A stretch of DNA of 61,875 nucleotides from DTKY01 sp037440765 (GTDB lineage: Bacteria > Acidobacteriota > Terriglobia > Bryobacterales > Bryobacteraceae). The translations under genes and the position numbers were made by a program. Each line of letters begins with the position of its first letter. The stretch's first letter is position 1. Positions 50,356 to 58,972 of the stretch are shown one piece after another. The stretch lies in NCBI GenBank assembly GCA_037440765.1, contig JBBITL010000024.1, positions 1 through 61,875 on the forward strand, given 5' to 3'. The notes beneath the pieces are model-generated. The model searched no databases. It worked only from the letters and a program-made list of their open reading frames with translations, and was not told the origin of the DNA.

Positions 50356-50973
50356 ATGGACAAACCTGCCTCGACGCCCGGCACGGGCCGCAAGCTGCCT
50401 CCGCTCATCCTGCACCCGTTCTCTGATGTGCACGCTCCCGAGAGGCTGGCGGCCAGCGCCCGCGCCAGCCTGATGCTGCACGGCCTGCTGCCGGCCGAGG
50501 ATCACAACGTGGATGAACTGAACCGCCGGCTTCTGGACGGCCGCTACCACGAAGTCACCATGCTCTACTACGTCGGCAAGGACCTGTCGCGATGGCTGGA
50601 CCAATGCATGGACGCAGTGCGGCGGGATGAGGAATTGCAGCGGCAGGGCCTGGAGCAGGCGAGCTTCGCGGAGTTTCTGGTGGAGGACGCTCCGCCCGCG
50701 GTTCGCGAGAAGATGCAGCGGTGGGGGGTGGCCGACTACAAGGCCATTTTCCGGCGGGCCCTGGGCCTGCACGCCGTGTTTGCCGCCGTACCGGAGCGCG
50801 TGGCGCTCTCCGACGGGTTCCTGCGGCACCATAACCGATACGCCGACGCACTTTACGAATGCCTCCAGCGAGCCGTTCCTTACGCCTCCGTCAAGCAGAA
50901 CAGCTTCTGCTTCGAGATCTACGCCTCGGGCGAGTACACGCGCATGCTCGAGGCTGAGTGGAACTCCGACTAA
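50356..50973 (+). CDS. hypothetical protein
   Basis: 205 residues, soluble, no signal peptide. Mostly helical, with LPPLILHPFSDVHAPERLAASARASLML near the start and MLYYVGKDLSRWLDQCMDAV in the middle. No motif that I can tie to a family. ATG at 50356 is taken (a TTG two codons earlier is possible); the gene begins 39 bp beyond repeat copy 2 and is followed by the LarA-like gene, which has its own promoter. Confidence 0.7.
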   Translation: MDKPASTPGTGRKLPPLILHPFSDVHAPERLAASARASLMLHGLLPAEDHNVDELNRRLLDGRYHEVTMLYYVGKDLSRWLDQCMDAVRRDEELQRQGLEQASFAEFLVEDAPPAVREKMQRWGVADYKAIFRRALGLHAVFAAVPERVALSDGFLRHHNRYADALYECLQRAVPYASVKQNSFCFEIYASGEYTRMLEAEWNSD

Positions 50974-51002
50974 CCGCGCGCTCCCTTTTTCACCCCTGCT
51001 GT

Positions 51003-51008
51003 TATAAT
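51003..51008 (+). promoter_or_regulatory. -10 box of leaderless promoter for the LarA-like gene
   Basis: Consensus TATAAT, six bases, then the GTG start at 51015. No Shine-Dalgarno can fit. Confidence 0.6.
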
Positions 51009-51014
51009 CCGGGA

Positions 51015-52286
51015 GTGGAACTTCCCCGCCTTTGCCTTGTAAGGCAGCACTTGCAGGGCCGCCGCCTGACTGACGTGGCCGGTGAAGTGCGCCGCGAAAT
51101 GGAGCGCGCCGGCTTCGCCGCCCGTGTGCGGCCCGGCGCCCGGATAGCCATTGGCGCCGGCAGCCGGGGCATCGCCAACATCGACGTCATCGTCAAGGGC
51201 GTGGTGGACTACTGGCTCGCCCGCGGTTGCCGGCCGTTCGTTTTTCCAGCCATGGGAAGCCACGGCTCGGCCACGGCCGAGGGCCAGGCCGAGGTGCTGG
51301 CGGGCTACGGCATTACCGAAGCCGCCATTGGATGCCCGATCGTCAGCTCGCTCGAGGTCGTCTCAACCGGCCGCACGCCCGACGGCGTCGAAACCTACAT
51401 GGACCGGCAGGCCTGGGAAAGCGATGGCGTCATGCTGGTGAGCCGCGTGAAGTGGCACACCGATTTCAGCGGCGCCATCGAAAGCGGCATCGTTAAGATG
51501 GGCGCCATCGGCGTCGGCAAACTGGCTGGCGCCCACCAATACCACGCCGCCTCGCGCCGCCTCGGCCTGGAGCACGTGGTCCGCACCGCCTTCGGTCAGG
51601 TGGCCGCCTCGGGCAAGATCCTCGGAGGACTCGCCGTTCTGGAGGACGCGCATCACCAGACCGCCGAGGTCGCCGCCATACCTGTCGAGGAACTGCCACG
51701 GAAGGAAGAAGAACTGCTCGCGCGCGTCAAGTCCTGGATGGCGCGCATTCCGGTGCGGTCTCTCGACTTGCTGATCGTGGACGAAATCGGCAAGACCGTC
51801 AGCGGAACCGGCATGGACACCAAGGTGGTAAACCGGAGCGTGGAGGGGCACTTCAACTGCTACCCGGACCTGCCCGTGATAACCCGCATTTACGTGCGCG
51901 ACCTGTGCGGCGGCGACGGCAACGCCACCGGCGTCGGGATGGCGGACATCGTCTCCGGCCGGCTGGCCGGCAAGGTGGACTGGCAATCCACCTATGTCAA
52001 CGTGCTGACCGCCTGCAACCCGGCGGGCGGGCGCCTGCCAATCCACTTCCCAACCGACCGGGAGTGTATAGAGGCGATCGCGCCCACCACGGGCGACACC
52101 CCACCGAGCCGGCTGCGGATAGGCTGGATCATCAACACTTTGCGGCTGGACGTGCTGGGCGTAAGCGAGGGTCTGCTCGGTGAGGTGGAAGCCGGCCCGG
52201 CGGTGGAGCTGATCAAGCCGCCCATGGCCTTACCCTTCGACCGGGCCGGCAATCTTCCCTTGCTGCGCGAACTGGCCGCCGGCTAA
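51015..52286 (+). CDS. LarA-like (DUF2088, lactate racemase-like) protein
   Basis: 423 residues. Resembles the nickel-pincer lactate racemase family: IVKGVVDYWLARGCRPFVFPAMGSHGSA near residue 70, then VSRVKWHTDFSGAIESGIVKMGAIGVGKLAGAHQYH, and DEIGKTVSGTGMDTKV. Histidines and a lysine are present in likely cofactor positions. The cofactor-making LarB, LarC and LarE are not in this window, and the substrate may be another hydroxy acid. Start is a GTG placed by the TATAAT box; an ORF from further upstream is not credible. Confidence 0.8.
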   Translation: MELPRLCLVRQHLQGRRLTDVAGEVRREMERAGFAARVRPGARIAIGAGSRGIANIDVIVKGVVDYWLARGCRPFVFPAMGSHGSATAEGQAEVLAGYGITEAAIGCPIVSSLEVVSTGRTPDGVETYMDRQAWESDGVMLVSRVKWHTDFSGAIESGIVKMGAIGVGKLAGAHQYHAASRRLGLEHVVRTAFGQVAASGKILGGLAVLEDAHHQTAEVAAIPVEELPRKEEELLARVKSWMARIPVRSLDLLIVDEIGKTVSGTGMDTKVVNRSVEGHFNCYPDLPVITRIYVRDLCGGDGNATGVGMADIVSGRLAGKVDWQSTYVNVLTACNPAGGRLPIHFPTDRECIEAIAPTTGDTPPSRLRIGWIINTLRLDVLGVSEGLLGEVEAGPAVELIKPPMALPFDRAGNLPLLRELAAG

Positions 52287-52456
52287 CCGCCGCTGGCGAC
52301 CAACACGCTGCCGATCTTGCTGAAGATCGTGCTGATGCTGCCGGACACTTGGGGCATGACGGCGCCGGCAGCGACCGCCACGAAGCCCGCCATCAAGGCG
52401 TACTCGATCAGATCCTGCCCTTGCTCGTCGCGCCAGAATTCCCTCAAAAACTTCAT
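52283..52456 (-). CDS. Flp-type IVb pilin
   Basis: 57 residues. Short N-terminal leader MKFLREFWRDEQGQDLIEYALMAGF: the G before QDLIEYAL is the likely prepilin peptidase site and the QGQDLIEYAL motif is diagnostic of Flp/Fap pilins; a single hydrophobic helix follows. ATG at 52456 has GAGGAG upstream. Its 3' end overlaps the convergent LarA-like gene by 3 nt. No Tad machinery is adjacent; the only related hint is the TadG-like gene at 3. Confidence 0.9.
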   Translation of the reverse strand: MKFLREFWRDEQGQDLIEYALMAGFVAVAAGAVMPQVSGSISTIFSKIGSVLVASGG

Positions 52457-52612
52457 ATATCGTTCTCCTCTCCCTGGAATGCCTGATGACGCTGACAGCA
52501 CAAAAGTATCATCGGCAAGGAATCGGAGGAATCGACGGTAGAACTTACTGATTGTGCGAAAATATCGGGGGTCGCCCCGGACAAGAGCCTGCCGGGGACC
52601 GGGTCCCTGCTA

Positions 52613-52636
52613 GGGCCGGGGCCGGTTGCCCGGCCC
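52613..52636. terminator. GC-rich hairpin after the 52641 lipoprotein gene
   Basis: GGGCCGGG (52613-52620), 8-nt loop, CCCGGCCC (52629-52636). No T-run, so it may be a terminator or just a stable structure. Confidence 0.35.
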
Positions 52637-52640
52637 GTTG

Positions 52641-53534
52641 CTAATCCGCGGTGATCCTGAGGGGGGAGTCCAGCCTGAATTCAAGCACGCTTTCGGCCGG
52701 GACGCGCACCGACTTGCCCCTGGTGAGGATCTGCGTCAGCGCTCCGGCGCCCGCCCCGGCGCCGGCCCCGATGGCTGCGCCCTTGCCTCCGCCGGCGATG
52801 GCGCCGATCACAGCGCCCACGGCCGCGCCGCCGCCGGTGTAGGTGGCAGTCCGCCTGTTCGCGCCCACCCCCTCCTGGCCGCGCTGCCCGATGTCGGCGG
52901 CGTCGAGCTGGTAGCTGCGTCCGCCCACCGTTACCGCGTCCAGCTTCAGCACCAGGTCCGAGGCGCCCCGGATCTTGCCGCCCTGGCTGGCGGACACGAT
53001 GACGATCCGCGCCTGCGATCCCTTCGGGATCACCGTTGTGCCGGCGAGGTTGAGCACGTCGCCGGCAACCTCGGCCGCGAAGCTCTGTCCCTCGGCCGCC
53101 TTGGCCGAATCGATCGCCTCATTGACCCTCACCGGCAGTTCGGTGCCGGCGGCCAGCTCGAATGTCCTGACCAAAGGCGCCGGCCGGCTCGGGGGTGCGC
53201 CGGGCTCGCGGGCCGCCTCCTTCCGGGCCGGCTGCGGTTTGCCCTCCCGCGCCGGCGCTGCCGCCTGCGGCGCGGCGGCCGGCGCTGCCGCCTGAGGCGC
53301 TGCCTCGGCATACTGGCCCGACGCAACCTGGCTCATCGGGATGGTGCGGGTGATGCTATCGCCGCCCGCCAGGGTGATCTCGGAAGTCGAGCTGGCCACC
53401 ACCGCCCCACTGACCTCCGACCCGTCCTTCATCAGGACCGTCGCCTGCCGCTTCTCGGCGGGCTCCCTGCTGCACGACGTCAACGTCAGAAAAGCCAAAA
53501 CGGCCACCGTCAGAACGCCTGCTTGTCTTGCCAT
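52641..53534 (-). CDS. lipoprotein with glycine-zipper domain
   Basis: 297 residues. Lipobox LTSC at about residue 21. Then a short beta-rich region (ATVLMKDGSEVSGAVVASSTSEI), an Ala/Pro-rich linker (QAAAPAAAPQAAAPA), a domain with AAGTELPVRVNEAIDSAKAAEGQSF, a glycine zipper (GGGAAVGAVIGAIAGGGKGAAIGAGAGAG) able to insert in membranes, and a final RVPAESVLEFRL. This layout is common in Acidobacteria; the function is unknown, perhaps envelope maintenance. Confidence 0.82.
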   Translation of the reverse strand: MARQAGVLTVAVLAFLTLTSCSREPAEKRQATVLMKDGSEVSGAVVASSTSEITLAGGDSITRTIPMSQVASGQYAEAAPQAAAPAAAPQAAAPAREGKPQPARKEAAREPGAPPSRPAPLVRTFELAAGTELPVRVNEAIDSAKAAEGQSFAAEVAGDVLNLAGTTVIPKGSQARIVIVSASQGGKIRGASDLVLKLDAVTVGGRSYQLDAADIGQRGQEGVGANRRTATYTGGGAAVGAVIGAIAGGGKGAAIGAGAGAGAGALTQILTRGKSVRVPAESVLEFRLDSPLRITAD

Positions 53535-53668
53535 GAGCTTGTCACCTTCGCCTCAACATTGCAATCCTGCTGCCAGCGCGTAAGCCGCTGCAAAACCTGG
53601 ACGTATACAGGGAAACTCGCTGTGCAGGCCGGAAGATACTTCCGCGCCGGGCAATACTTGCAGCCGTC

Positions 53669-54946
53669 TCAGACCGCCTCAGGCACCACGTATGGCTTCC
53701 GGTACTGCCGGGTAAACATCTTGTTGGCTTGCTTGTCGTCCACCACCGACATGGTCTTCTCGTCGAAGTTCAGCGTCCGCCCCAGCCGGTAGGCGATGTT
53801 TCCAAGATGCATCAGCGTGCAGGAGATCGCCCCCTCTTCAATCGGGCAGTTCAGGTCCGACGGCTTGCGGCTCCGCATGGCCGCAAAGAAGTTGGCGTAA
53901 TGGTCGCCCGCGCCCGTCCAGGACGGTCCAGGCTCGCCCTTCGGCCCCATGAACGTGTAAGCCTTGTTGTATCCGTCCACCACCATGTAGCCCTTTTCGC
54001 CGTAGAAGAGGTTTCCGATCTTAGTTCCCCCCTCGTCATTGGTGTGCCAGTGGCGCACCTCAAAGACCATCAGCTTCTTCTTGCCCTTGACGTCGAACTC
54101 ATAGTTGACCGTGAGTACGTTGGGCGTCTCCTGATCGTCGTCGAACATCAATTTCCCGCCGGTCGCCGTGATCATGGTGGGGTAGGTAACGCCCATCCCC
54201 CAGCGGGAGATGTCCACCTCGTGGATGCCCTGGTTGCCGAAATCGCCGTTGCCGGTGTCCCAGAACCAGTGCCAGTTGTAGTGGAATCGGTTCCTGGTGA
54301 ACTCGCGCCGGGGCGCCGGGCCCAGCCACAGGTCATAGTCCACGCCCTGAGGGACCGCCTCCACCGGGGCCTTCCCGATGGTGTTCCGCGTCTTGTAACA
54401 CAGCCCGCGCGTCATGTAGACCTCGCCGAGCAGGCCCTCGCGGATCTGCCGAAACGCCTCCTGGATGGAGGGCGACGAGCGCGTCTGGCTGCCGTGCTGC
54501 ACGATGCGGTTGTATTTCCTGGCCGCCGCCACGATCTGCCTGGATTCGAAAATGTTGTGCGAGCAGGGCTTCTCGCAGTAGACGTCCTTGCCGGCCTGCA
54601 TGGCCCAGATCGACATCAGCGCGTGCCAGTGATTCGGTGTGGCGATGGCTACAGCGTCTATCGACTTGTCCTCCAGCAGCTTGCGGAAGTCCCTGAAAGT
54701 GGCCGGCGCCGCGGCGCCAAGACCGGCGACGTCCTTCAGACGCTCGGCCATGATCGCGTCGTCCACGTCGCACAGCGCGGCGATCTGGATTTTCTCCATC
54801 CTGCCGAAGGCCCTGACGTGATCGCGCCCGCGGCCCCTCAGTCCAACACAGGCGACGCGGATGGTGTCGTTTGCGCCGGCGAGCGCACTGGCCCGCGCAG
54901 CCCCCGCCGCTGCCGCCGAACCCATCAAAAAGTACCTGCGGTTCAT
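53669..54946 (-). CDS. Tat-exported Gfo/Idh/MocA oxidoreductase
   Basis: 425 residues. MNRRYFLMGSAAAAGAARA is a Tat-type signal; then IRVACVGLRGRGRDHVRAF, ALCDVDD, and CEKPCSHN with the catalytic-site lysine. HWFWDTGNGDFGNQGIHEVDISRWGMG is the conserved core of the family. Normal length, unlike the 33391 paralogue with an insert. Oxidises or reduces an unknown sugar or related compound. A TATGAT box (54968-54973) and GGGAG precede the ATG; divergent from the 6S RNA gene. Confidence 0.9.
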   Translation of the reverse strand: MNRRYFLMGSAAAAGAARASALAGANDTIRVACVGLRGRGRDHVRAFGRMEKIQIAALCDVDDAIMAERLKDVAGLGAAAPATFRDFRKLLEDKSIDAVAIATPNHWHALMSIWAMQAGKDVYCEKPCSHNIFESRQIVAAARKYNRIVQHGSQTRSSPSIQEAFRQIREGLLGEVYMTRGLCYKTRNTIGKAPVEAVPQGVDYDLWLGPAPRREFTRNRFHYNWHWFWDTGNGDFGNQGIHEVDISRWGMGVTYPTMITATGGKLMFDDDQETPNVLTVNYEFDVKGKKKLMVFEVRHWHTNDEGGTKIGNLFYGEKGYMVVDGYNKAYTFMGPKGEPGPSWTGAGDHYANFFAAMRSRKPSDLNCPIEEGAISCTLMHLGNIAYRLGRTLNFDEKTMSVVDDKQANKMFTRQYRKPYVVPEAV

Positions 54947-55014
54947 AGGAAGTTCTCTCCCTTAGGAATCATACATTATGGCGGTCTCCGTGTGCGGCCC
55001 TGCCGCCCCCGTGG

Positions 55015-55020
55015 TATCAT
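55015..55020 (+). promoter_or_regulatory. -10 box of the 6S RNA gene
   Basis: TATCAT, six bases before the predicted 5' end at 55027. No good -35. Confidence 0.5.
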
Positions 55021-55026
55021 CGACAC

Positions 55027-55219
55027 GGAGCGTTCCTGCAAAGCAGGTGGCTGGTTCCCTTATGTTGATCCAACACCATCGACATAGGGGTCCGGCTCGA
55101 ATTCGCGCCGGTGAGCAAGCTCCTGATGCGAGGAGAAGCCTGAAGGCGCGCGGCGGATACCCACCCGTTTACAAGAGCGGGTCAATACCGGGAACGGCTG
55201 CGGCCAAGCGGTGCGCTCC
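55027..55219 (+). ncRNA. ssrS: 6S RNA
   Basis: About 193 nt, the usual length. The ends pair (GGAGCG with CGCTCC), followed by a T-rich stretch. Sequence blocks match E. coli 6S RNA in order: GCAGG.GGCTGGTTCCCT on the 5' side, GGTGAGCA.GCTC..GAG, then GAGAAGCCT.AA, a hairpin CCCG..CGGG, and GGGAACGGCTGCGGCCAAGCG on the 3' side. A 13-bp arm (55057-55069 with 55078-55090) and the CTCCT/AGGAG stem support the fold. 6S RNA binds the sigma-70 holoenzyme in its central bubble and lowers transcription in stationary phase. Lies upstream of ymdB. Confidence 0.9.
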
Positions 55220-55257
55220 TTTCCTTTGGTCCTGAACGCCCCTGGGCCGAGAGACAC

Positions 55258-56040
55258 ATGAACGTACTGTTTGTAGGAGACATCTTTGCATCCGCCGGCC
55301 GCCGCATAGTAGCCGAGCAGCTCGCGCGCATAGTGTCGGCCGAGAGGATCCACCTGACCATCGCCAACGTCGAGAACGCCGCGGGCGGGTTCGGGGTGAC
55401 GCCGCTGGTGGCGGCGGAACTGTTCTCCTATGGACTGGACGTTCTCACCAGCGGCAACCACATCTGGGACAAGAAGGAAGTCCAGGAGTATCTCCCCAGG
55501 CAGCCGCTGCTGCTGCGGCCTGCCAACTACCCGGAGGAGCTGCCCGGCAGCGGCGTGGCCGTGCTGCCTTCCTCAAACGGCGTCCGGTGCGCGGTCATCA
55601 ACCTTCAGGGCCGCGCGCACATGCAACCGGCTGAATGCCCCTTCCGCAAAGCCGACCGGATTCTGAGTTCTCTTGACGGCGAGATCAAGGTCCGCATCGT
55701 CGATTTCCACGCCGAGGCCACCAGCGAAAAGGTGGCCATGGGCTGGCACCTGGACGGGCGGGTCTCGGCGGTGGTCGGCACACACACCCACGTGCCCACC
55801 GCCGATACGCGCATCCTTCCGCAGGGCACCGCCTACCAGACCGACGTGGGCATGACCGGCCCCTATGACTCGGTCATCGGCGTGCAGAAGGACATCATCC
55901 TGCGCCGCTTTCTGACCTCCATCCCTGTCCGCATGGAGGCCGCCAAGAAGGGCGTCGAGCTTCACGCCGTCATCATCGACGTGGACGAAACCACCGGCCG
56001 CGCCCGCAGCATGCGGCGATACAGCCTCGGCGAATCATGA
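55258..56040 (+). CDS. ymdB: YmdB-type metallophosphoesterase
   Basis: 260 residues. Starts MNVLFVGDIFASAGRR with the first metal site, then NVENAAGGFGVT, LTSGNHIWDKKEV with the GNH motif, and GTHTHVPTADTRILP near residue 180, with GMTGPYDSVIG after it. TIGR00282/YmdB phosphodiesterases act on cyclic nucleotides and influence RNA turnover and biofilm in Bacillus. The ATG at 55258 lacks a strong SD. It may be read from its own promoter or by run-through from the 6S gene. Confidence 0.9.
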   Translation: MNVLFVGDIFASAGRRIVAEQLARIVSAERIHLTIANVENAAGGFGVTPLVAAELFSYGLDVLTSGNHIWDKKEVQEYLPRQPLLLRPANYPEELPGSGVAVLPSSNGVRCAVINLQGRAHMQPAECPFRKADRILSSLDGEIKVRIVDFHAEATSEKVAMGWHLDGRVSAVVGTHTHVPTADTRILPQGTAYQTDVGMTGPYDSVIGVQKDIILRRFLTSIPVRMEAAKKGVELHAVIIDVDETTGRARSMRRYSLGES

Positions 56041-56070
56041 GCGGCGGGGCCACAATGGGATGGTAGGCCC

Positions 56071-57015
56071 GTGTCTGCGAACAAGCGCATGAGATTCGTA
56101 GTTTCCGGCGCGGCCGGGTTCATCGGTTCCCATCTTTGCGACCGGTTGATAGCAGAGAACCATTCGGTGACCGGCATCGACAACCTGCTTACCGGATCGC
56201 TTCGGAACATCGCGCACCTGGCCGGCAATCCGGCCTTCCGGTTTATCCAGCAGGACGTGACCGGGGATGTGCCGGTGGAAGGCTCCGTCGACGCGGTGCT
56301 GCACCTGGCATCGCCGGCCAGCCCCAAGGATTACATGCGGTACCCGATCGAGACGCTCGAGGTTGGCTCGGCCGGCACGCGCAATATGCTGGAGCTGGCG
56401 CGGCGCTGGAACGCGCGTTTCCTGCTGACTTCGACGTCGGAGTGCTACGGCGACCCGCTGATCCATCCGCAGCGGGAAACCTACTGGGGCCACGTCAATC
56501 CCGTGGGGCCGCGCTCGTGCTACGACGAGAGCAAGCGCTACGCCGAGGCGCTCTCCATGGCCTACCACCGCGTGCACGGGCTGCGGACCAACATCGCCCG
56601 CATCTTCAATACCTACGGGCCGCGCATGCAGCTGGACGACGGGCGCGTGGTGCCGGCCTTTATCGACCAGGCGCTGAGCGGGCACCCCGTGACGATCTTC
56701 GGAGACGGCTCGCAAACGCGCAGTTTCTGTTACGTAAGCGACCTGGTGGAGGGTCTTTACCGCCTGATGTTCTCCGACGAACGCTACCCGGTGAACCTGG
56801 GCAACCCGGCGGAGATGACCATACGGGAATTCGCCGAGCAGGTGTGCCGCCTCACCGGCGCCAAGTGCGCGGTGGAGCATCGCCCGCTGCCGGAGGATGA
56901 CCCGAAGAAGCGCCGCCCGGACATCGCCAAGGCCCGCACCCTGCTGGGCTGGGAACCCCGCGTCCCGCTCGAAGAGGGCCTGCGCCTGACCATAGACTAC
57001 TTCCGGTCGCTGTAG
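56071..57015 (+). CDS. NAD-dependent sugar epimerase/UDP-glucuronate decarboxylase-like
   Basis: 314 residues. Extended SDR: GAAGFIGSHLCDRLI (NAD loop), VDAVLHLASPASPKDYMRYPIETL, TSTSECYGDP, YDESKRYAEAL with the catalytic Tyr-Lys, IFNTYGPRM, and GDGSQTRSFCYV.DLVEG. The STSE and PASPKDY segments fit UDP-xylose synthase (Uxs) best. Cytoplasmic, makes nucleotide sugars for surface glycans. Starts at a GTG (56071) or the ATG six codons later. Confidence 0.88.
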   Translation: MSANKRMRFVVSGAAGFIGSHLCDRLIAENHSVTGIDNLLTGSLRNIAHLAGNPAFRFIQQDVTGDVPVEGSVDAVLHLASPASPKDYMRYPIETLEVGSAGTRNMLELARRWNARFLLTSTSECYGDPLIHPQRETYWGHVNPVGPRSCYDESKRYAEALSMAYHRVHGLRTNIARIFNTYGPRMQLDDGRVVPAFIDQALSGHPVTIFGDGSQTRSFCYVSDLVEGLYRLMFSDERYPVNLGNPAEMTIREFAEQVCRLTGAKCAVEHRPLPEDDPKKRRPDIAKARTLLGWEPRVPLEEGLRLTIDYFRSL

Positions 57016-57256
57016 GGTCCGGACGGATTTGCGGCGGCAGGGGGTTCAGTATGCGCAGGCCGGGAAAGCGCGTGAAGTCCAGGTCGCAGCTGCAAAGGGT
57101 GGCGCCGCGCTCGATGGCGAGCGCGGCCAGGTGAGCGTCGCTTGTGAGCGCGCCCCGGACCTGCGCGGCCCTCAGCAATCCGCGCAGGATCTCCCGGCGG
57201 CGCTCGCCGGCCGTGAGTACGTCCCCGTTCGGCTGCCGGAGCCACTGCTCTTCCAC
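57010..57256 (-). pseudogene. VapC-type PIN-domain toxin remnant
   Basis: Minus-strand translation from about 57256 gives WLRQPNGDVLTAGERRREILRGLL, then TSDAHLAALAIERGATLCSCDLDFTRFPGLRILNPL: the C-terminal half of a VapC ribonuclease, with the later acidic PIN residues in SDAHLAA and DLDF. The N-terminal catalytic Asp region is missing and there is no antitoxin. The natural stop is lost: the frame runs on into the epimerase gene. Thus a decayed toxin, not an active one. Confidence 0.75.
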
Positions 57257-57361
57257 AACCCCTTTTCCCGCGCCCCCATCCCCAGCTACACACCAGGGGA
57301 CATTTCAATCGAGTCTTGACATGTCGGGGTGAAGACCTGGCGGCAATGCCCGGCGACCTGC

Positions 57362-57367
57362 TATGCT
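57362..57367 (+). promoter_or_regulatory. extended -10 box before the second M28 gene
   Basis: TGCTATGCT (hexamer TATGCT), nine bases before the ATG at 57377. A perfect TTGACA at 57316 is 40 bp away and not its -35. Confidence 0.35.
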
Positions 57368-57376
57368 CGTCCTCTT

Positions 57377-58942
57377 ATGAAGAGGATGCGGCTGTTCTTC
57401 GTGCTGCTGGTGGTCTCGGCGCTGGCTGCCCAGGAGAAGGTGGACCTGTCGGTGGCCCATCGCATCAAGGCGGAGGCGATCGAGAACTCCAAGGTCATGG
57501 ACCACGTATTCTACCTGGCCGATGTCTACGGGCCGCGACTGACGGGATCGCCGGGCTTCAACGCGGCCGCCGGCTGGGTGGTGAAGCAGGCGGGCCAGTG
57601 GGGCCTGGAGAACGTGAAGCGCGAAAAGTGGGGGCCTTTCGGCAGAAGCTGGGCGCTCACGCGCTACTCCGGCAACATGCTGGAACCGCAGCCGGCGCCC
57701 ATCGTGGGGTTCCCCTTGCCCTGGACGCAGTCCACGGGCGGCGCCGTAAGCGGGGAGGCGGTCTATGCCGAGTTGCCCGTAACCACGGACGCCGCGCTCG
57801 ACCAGGCCATCGCCAAGCTGAAGGGGACGCTGAAGGGCAGGATCGTGCTGCTTGATCCGCAGCAGGAGATCGCCATGCAGACCACGCCGCCGGGGCGCCG
57901 CCACACTGACGCCGATCTGACGGCGCTTCTGGCCGCGCCGGAGCCGCGCCCGGGCCCGGCTCGGGCCGGGGGAGGCCCGCCCCAGGCCGGCGGGCCGCAA
58001 GCCGCGCGAAACCGGACAGCGCGCCGCGCGGAGTTCCTGAAGGAGGAGGGAGCTCTGCTGGTGCTGACGCCGGGCGCCAGGGGCCAGTGGGGCGTCATAG
58101 TCGCCACTTCGGCCGGTTCCCGGGAGATCAAGGACGAGCCCCCGCTGCCCACCGTCGCCATTGCGGCCGAGCAATACAACCGCATCCAGCGCCTCATCGC
58201 AAAGAAGGTGCCCGTGCGGCTGGAATTCAATGTCGAAGCCCGGCTGCTTGAAGACACAACCGACAGCTTCAACGTCATTGCCGAAATCCCCGGCGGCAGG
58301 AAGCGGGACGAAGTCGTAATGATCGGCGCGCACCTGGATTCCTGGACGGGGGGCACCGGAGCCGCCGACAACGCCGCCGGCTGCGCGATCATGATGGAGG
58401 CCATGCGGATACTGAAGACCCTGGATCTCAGAATGGACCGCACTGTGCGCATGGCGCTGTGGAGCGCGGAGGAGCAGGGTTTGTTGGGAAGCCGCGCCTA
58501 CGTGACCGAGCACTTCGCCGACCGCGCGACCATGGCCGTGAAGCCGGCGCACGCCAGGCTCTCCGGCTACTTCAACGTGGACAACGGCAGCGGCAAACTG
58601 CGGGGCGTATATCTTCAGGGCAACGACATGATCCGTCCGGTATTCGAGGCCTGGATCGAGCCGTTCAAGGACATGGGCCTGACGACCCTCAGCATCCGCA
58701 GCACCGGCAGCACGGACCACGCCTCGTTTGACGCCGTGGGCCTGCCCGGGTTCCAGTTCATACAGGACCCGCTCGAGTATTCCACGCGCACTCACCATGC
58801 CAACGCGGACGTCTACGAAAGGGTGCAGCAGGGTGACCTGATTCAGGCGTCAATGGTGGTGGCGTGGTTCGCCTACAACGCCGCCACGCGGCCTGACCTG
58901 CTGCCCCGCAAGCCGATGCCGAAGCCACAGCCTGCACGATAA
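57377..58942 (+). CDS. M28-family zinc peptidase, secreted
   Basis: 521 residues from the ATG at 57377; MKRMRLFFVLLVVSALAAQ is a signal peptide, which sits badly if a longer upstream start is used. A PA-like lid includes a Pro/Gly/Arg-rich stretch around residues 190-215. Catalytic domain: GAHLDSWTGGTGAADNAAG (His and Asp), SAEEQGLLGSRAY (Glu pair), NVDNGSG (Asp) and THHANADV (His). Resembles acidobacterial carboxypeptidase Q-like proteins. Monocistronic, convergent with panC. Confidence 0.9.
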   Translation: MKRMRLFFVLLVVSALAAQEKVDLSVAHRIKAEAIENSKVMDHVFYLADVYGPRLTGSPGFNAAAGWVVKQAGQWGLENVKREKWGPFGRSWALTRYSGNMLEPQPAPIVGFPLPWTQSTGGAVSGEAVYAELPVTTDAALDQAIAKLKGTLKGRIVLLDPQQEIAMQTTPPGRRHTDADLTALLAAPEPRPGPARAGGGPPQAGGPQAARNRTARRAEFLKEEGALLVLTPGARGQWGVIVATSAGSREIKDEPPLPTVAIAAEQYNRIQRLIAKKVPVRLEFNVEARLLEDTTDSFNVIAEIPGGRKRDEVVMIGAHLDSWTGGTGAADNAAGCAIMMEAMRILKTLDLRMDRTVRMALWSAEEQGLLGSRAYVTEHFADRATMAVKPAHARLSGYFNVDNGSGKLRGVYLQGNDMIRPVFEAWIEPFKDMGLTTLSIRSTGSTDHASFDAVGLPGFQFIQDPLEYSTRTHHANADVYERVQQGDLIQASMVVAWFAYNAATRPDLLPRKPMPKPQPAR

Positions 58943-58952
58943 CGGAAGGGCG

Positions 58953-58972
58953 CGCCCGGCCGCTACCGGGCG
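58953..58972. terminator. hairpin between M28 gene and panC
   Basis: CGCCCGG, 6-nt loop, CCGGGCG; overlaps the panC stop codon. No T-run. Possible bidirectional terminator of convergent genes. Confidence 0.35.

Noticed and set aside
52613..52636. Third copy of the MITE-like repeat
   Set aside because: A GC hairpin only; lacks CTAG borders and the shared AAGCACAGAACCG block.
57316..57321. Perfect TTGACA before the second M28 gene
   Set aside because: No -10-like hexamer at 16-18 bp.
57296..57321. Possible IS end (GGGGACATTTCAATCGAG)
   Set aside because: Reminds me of sequences near IS21-type elements, but there is no matching inverted end or transposase, so not called.
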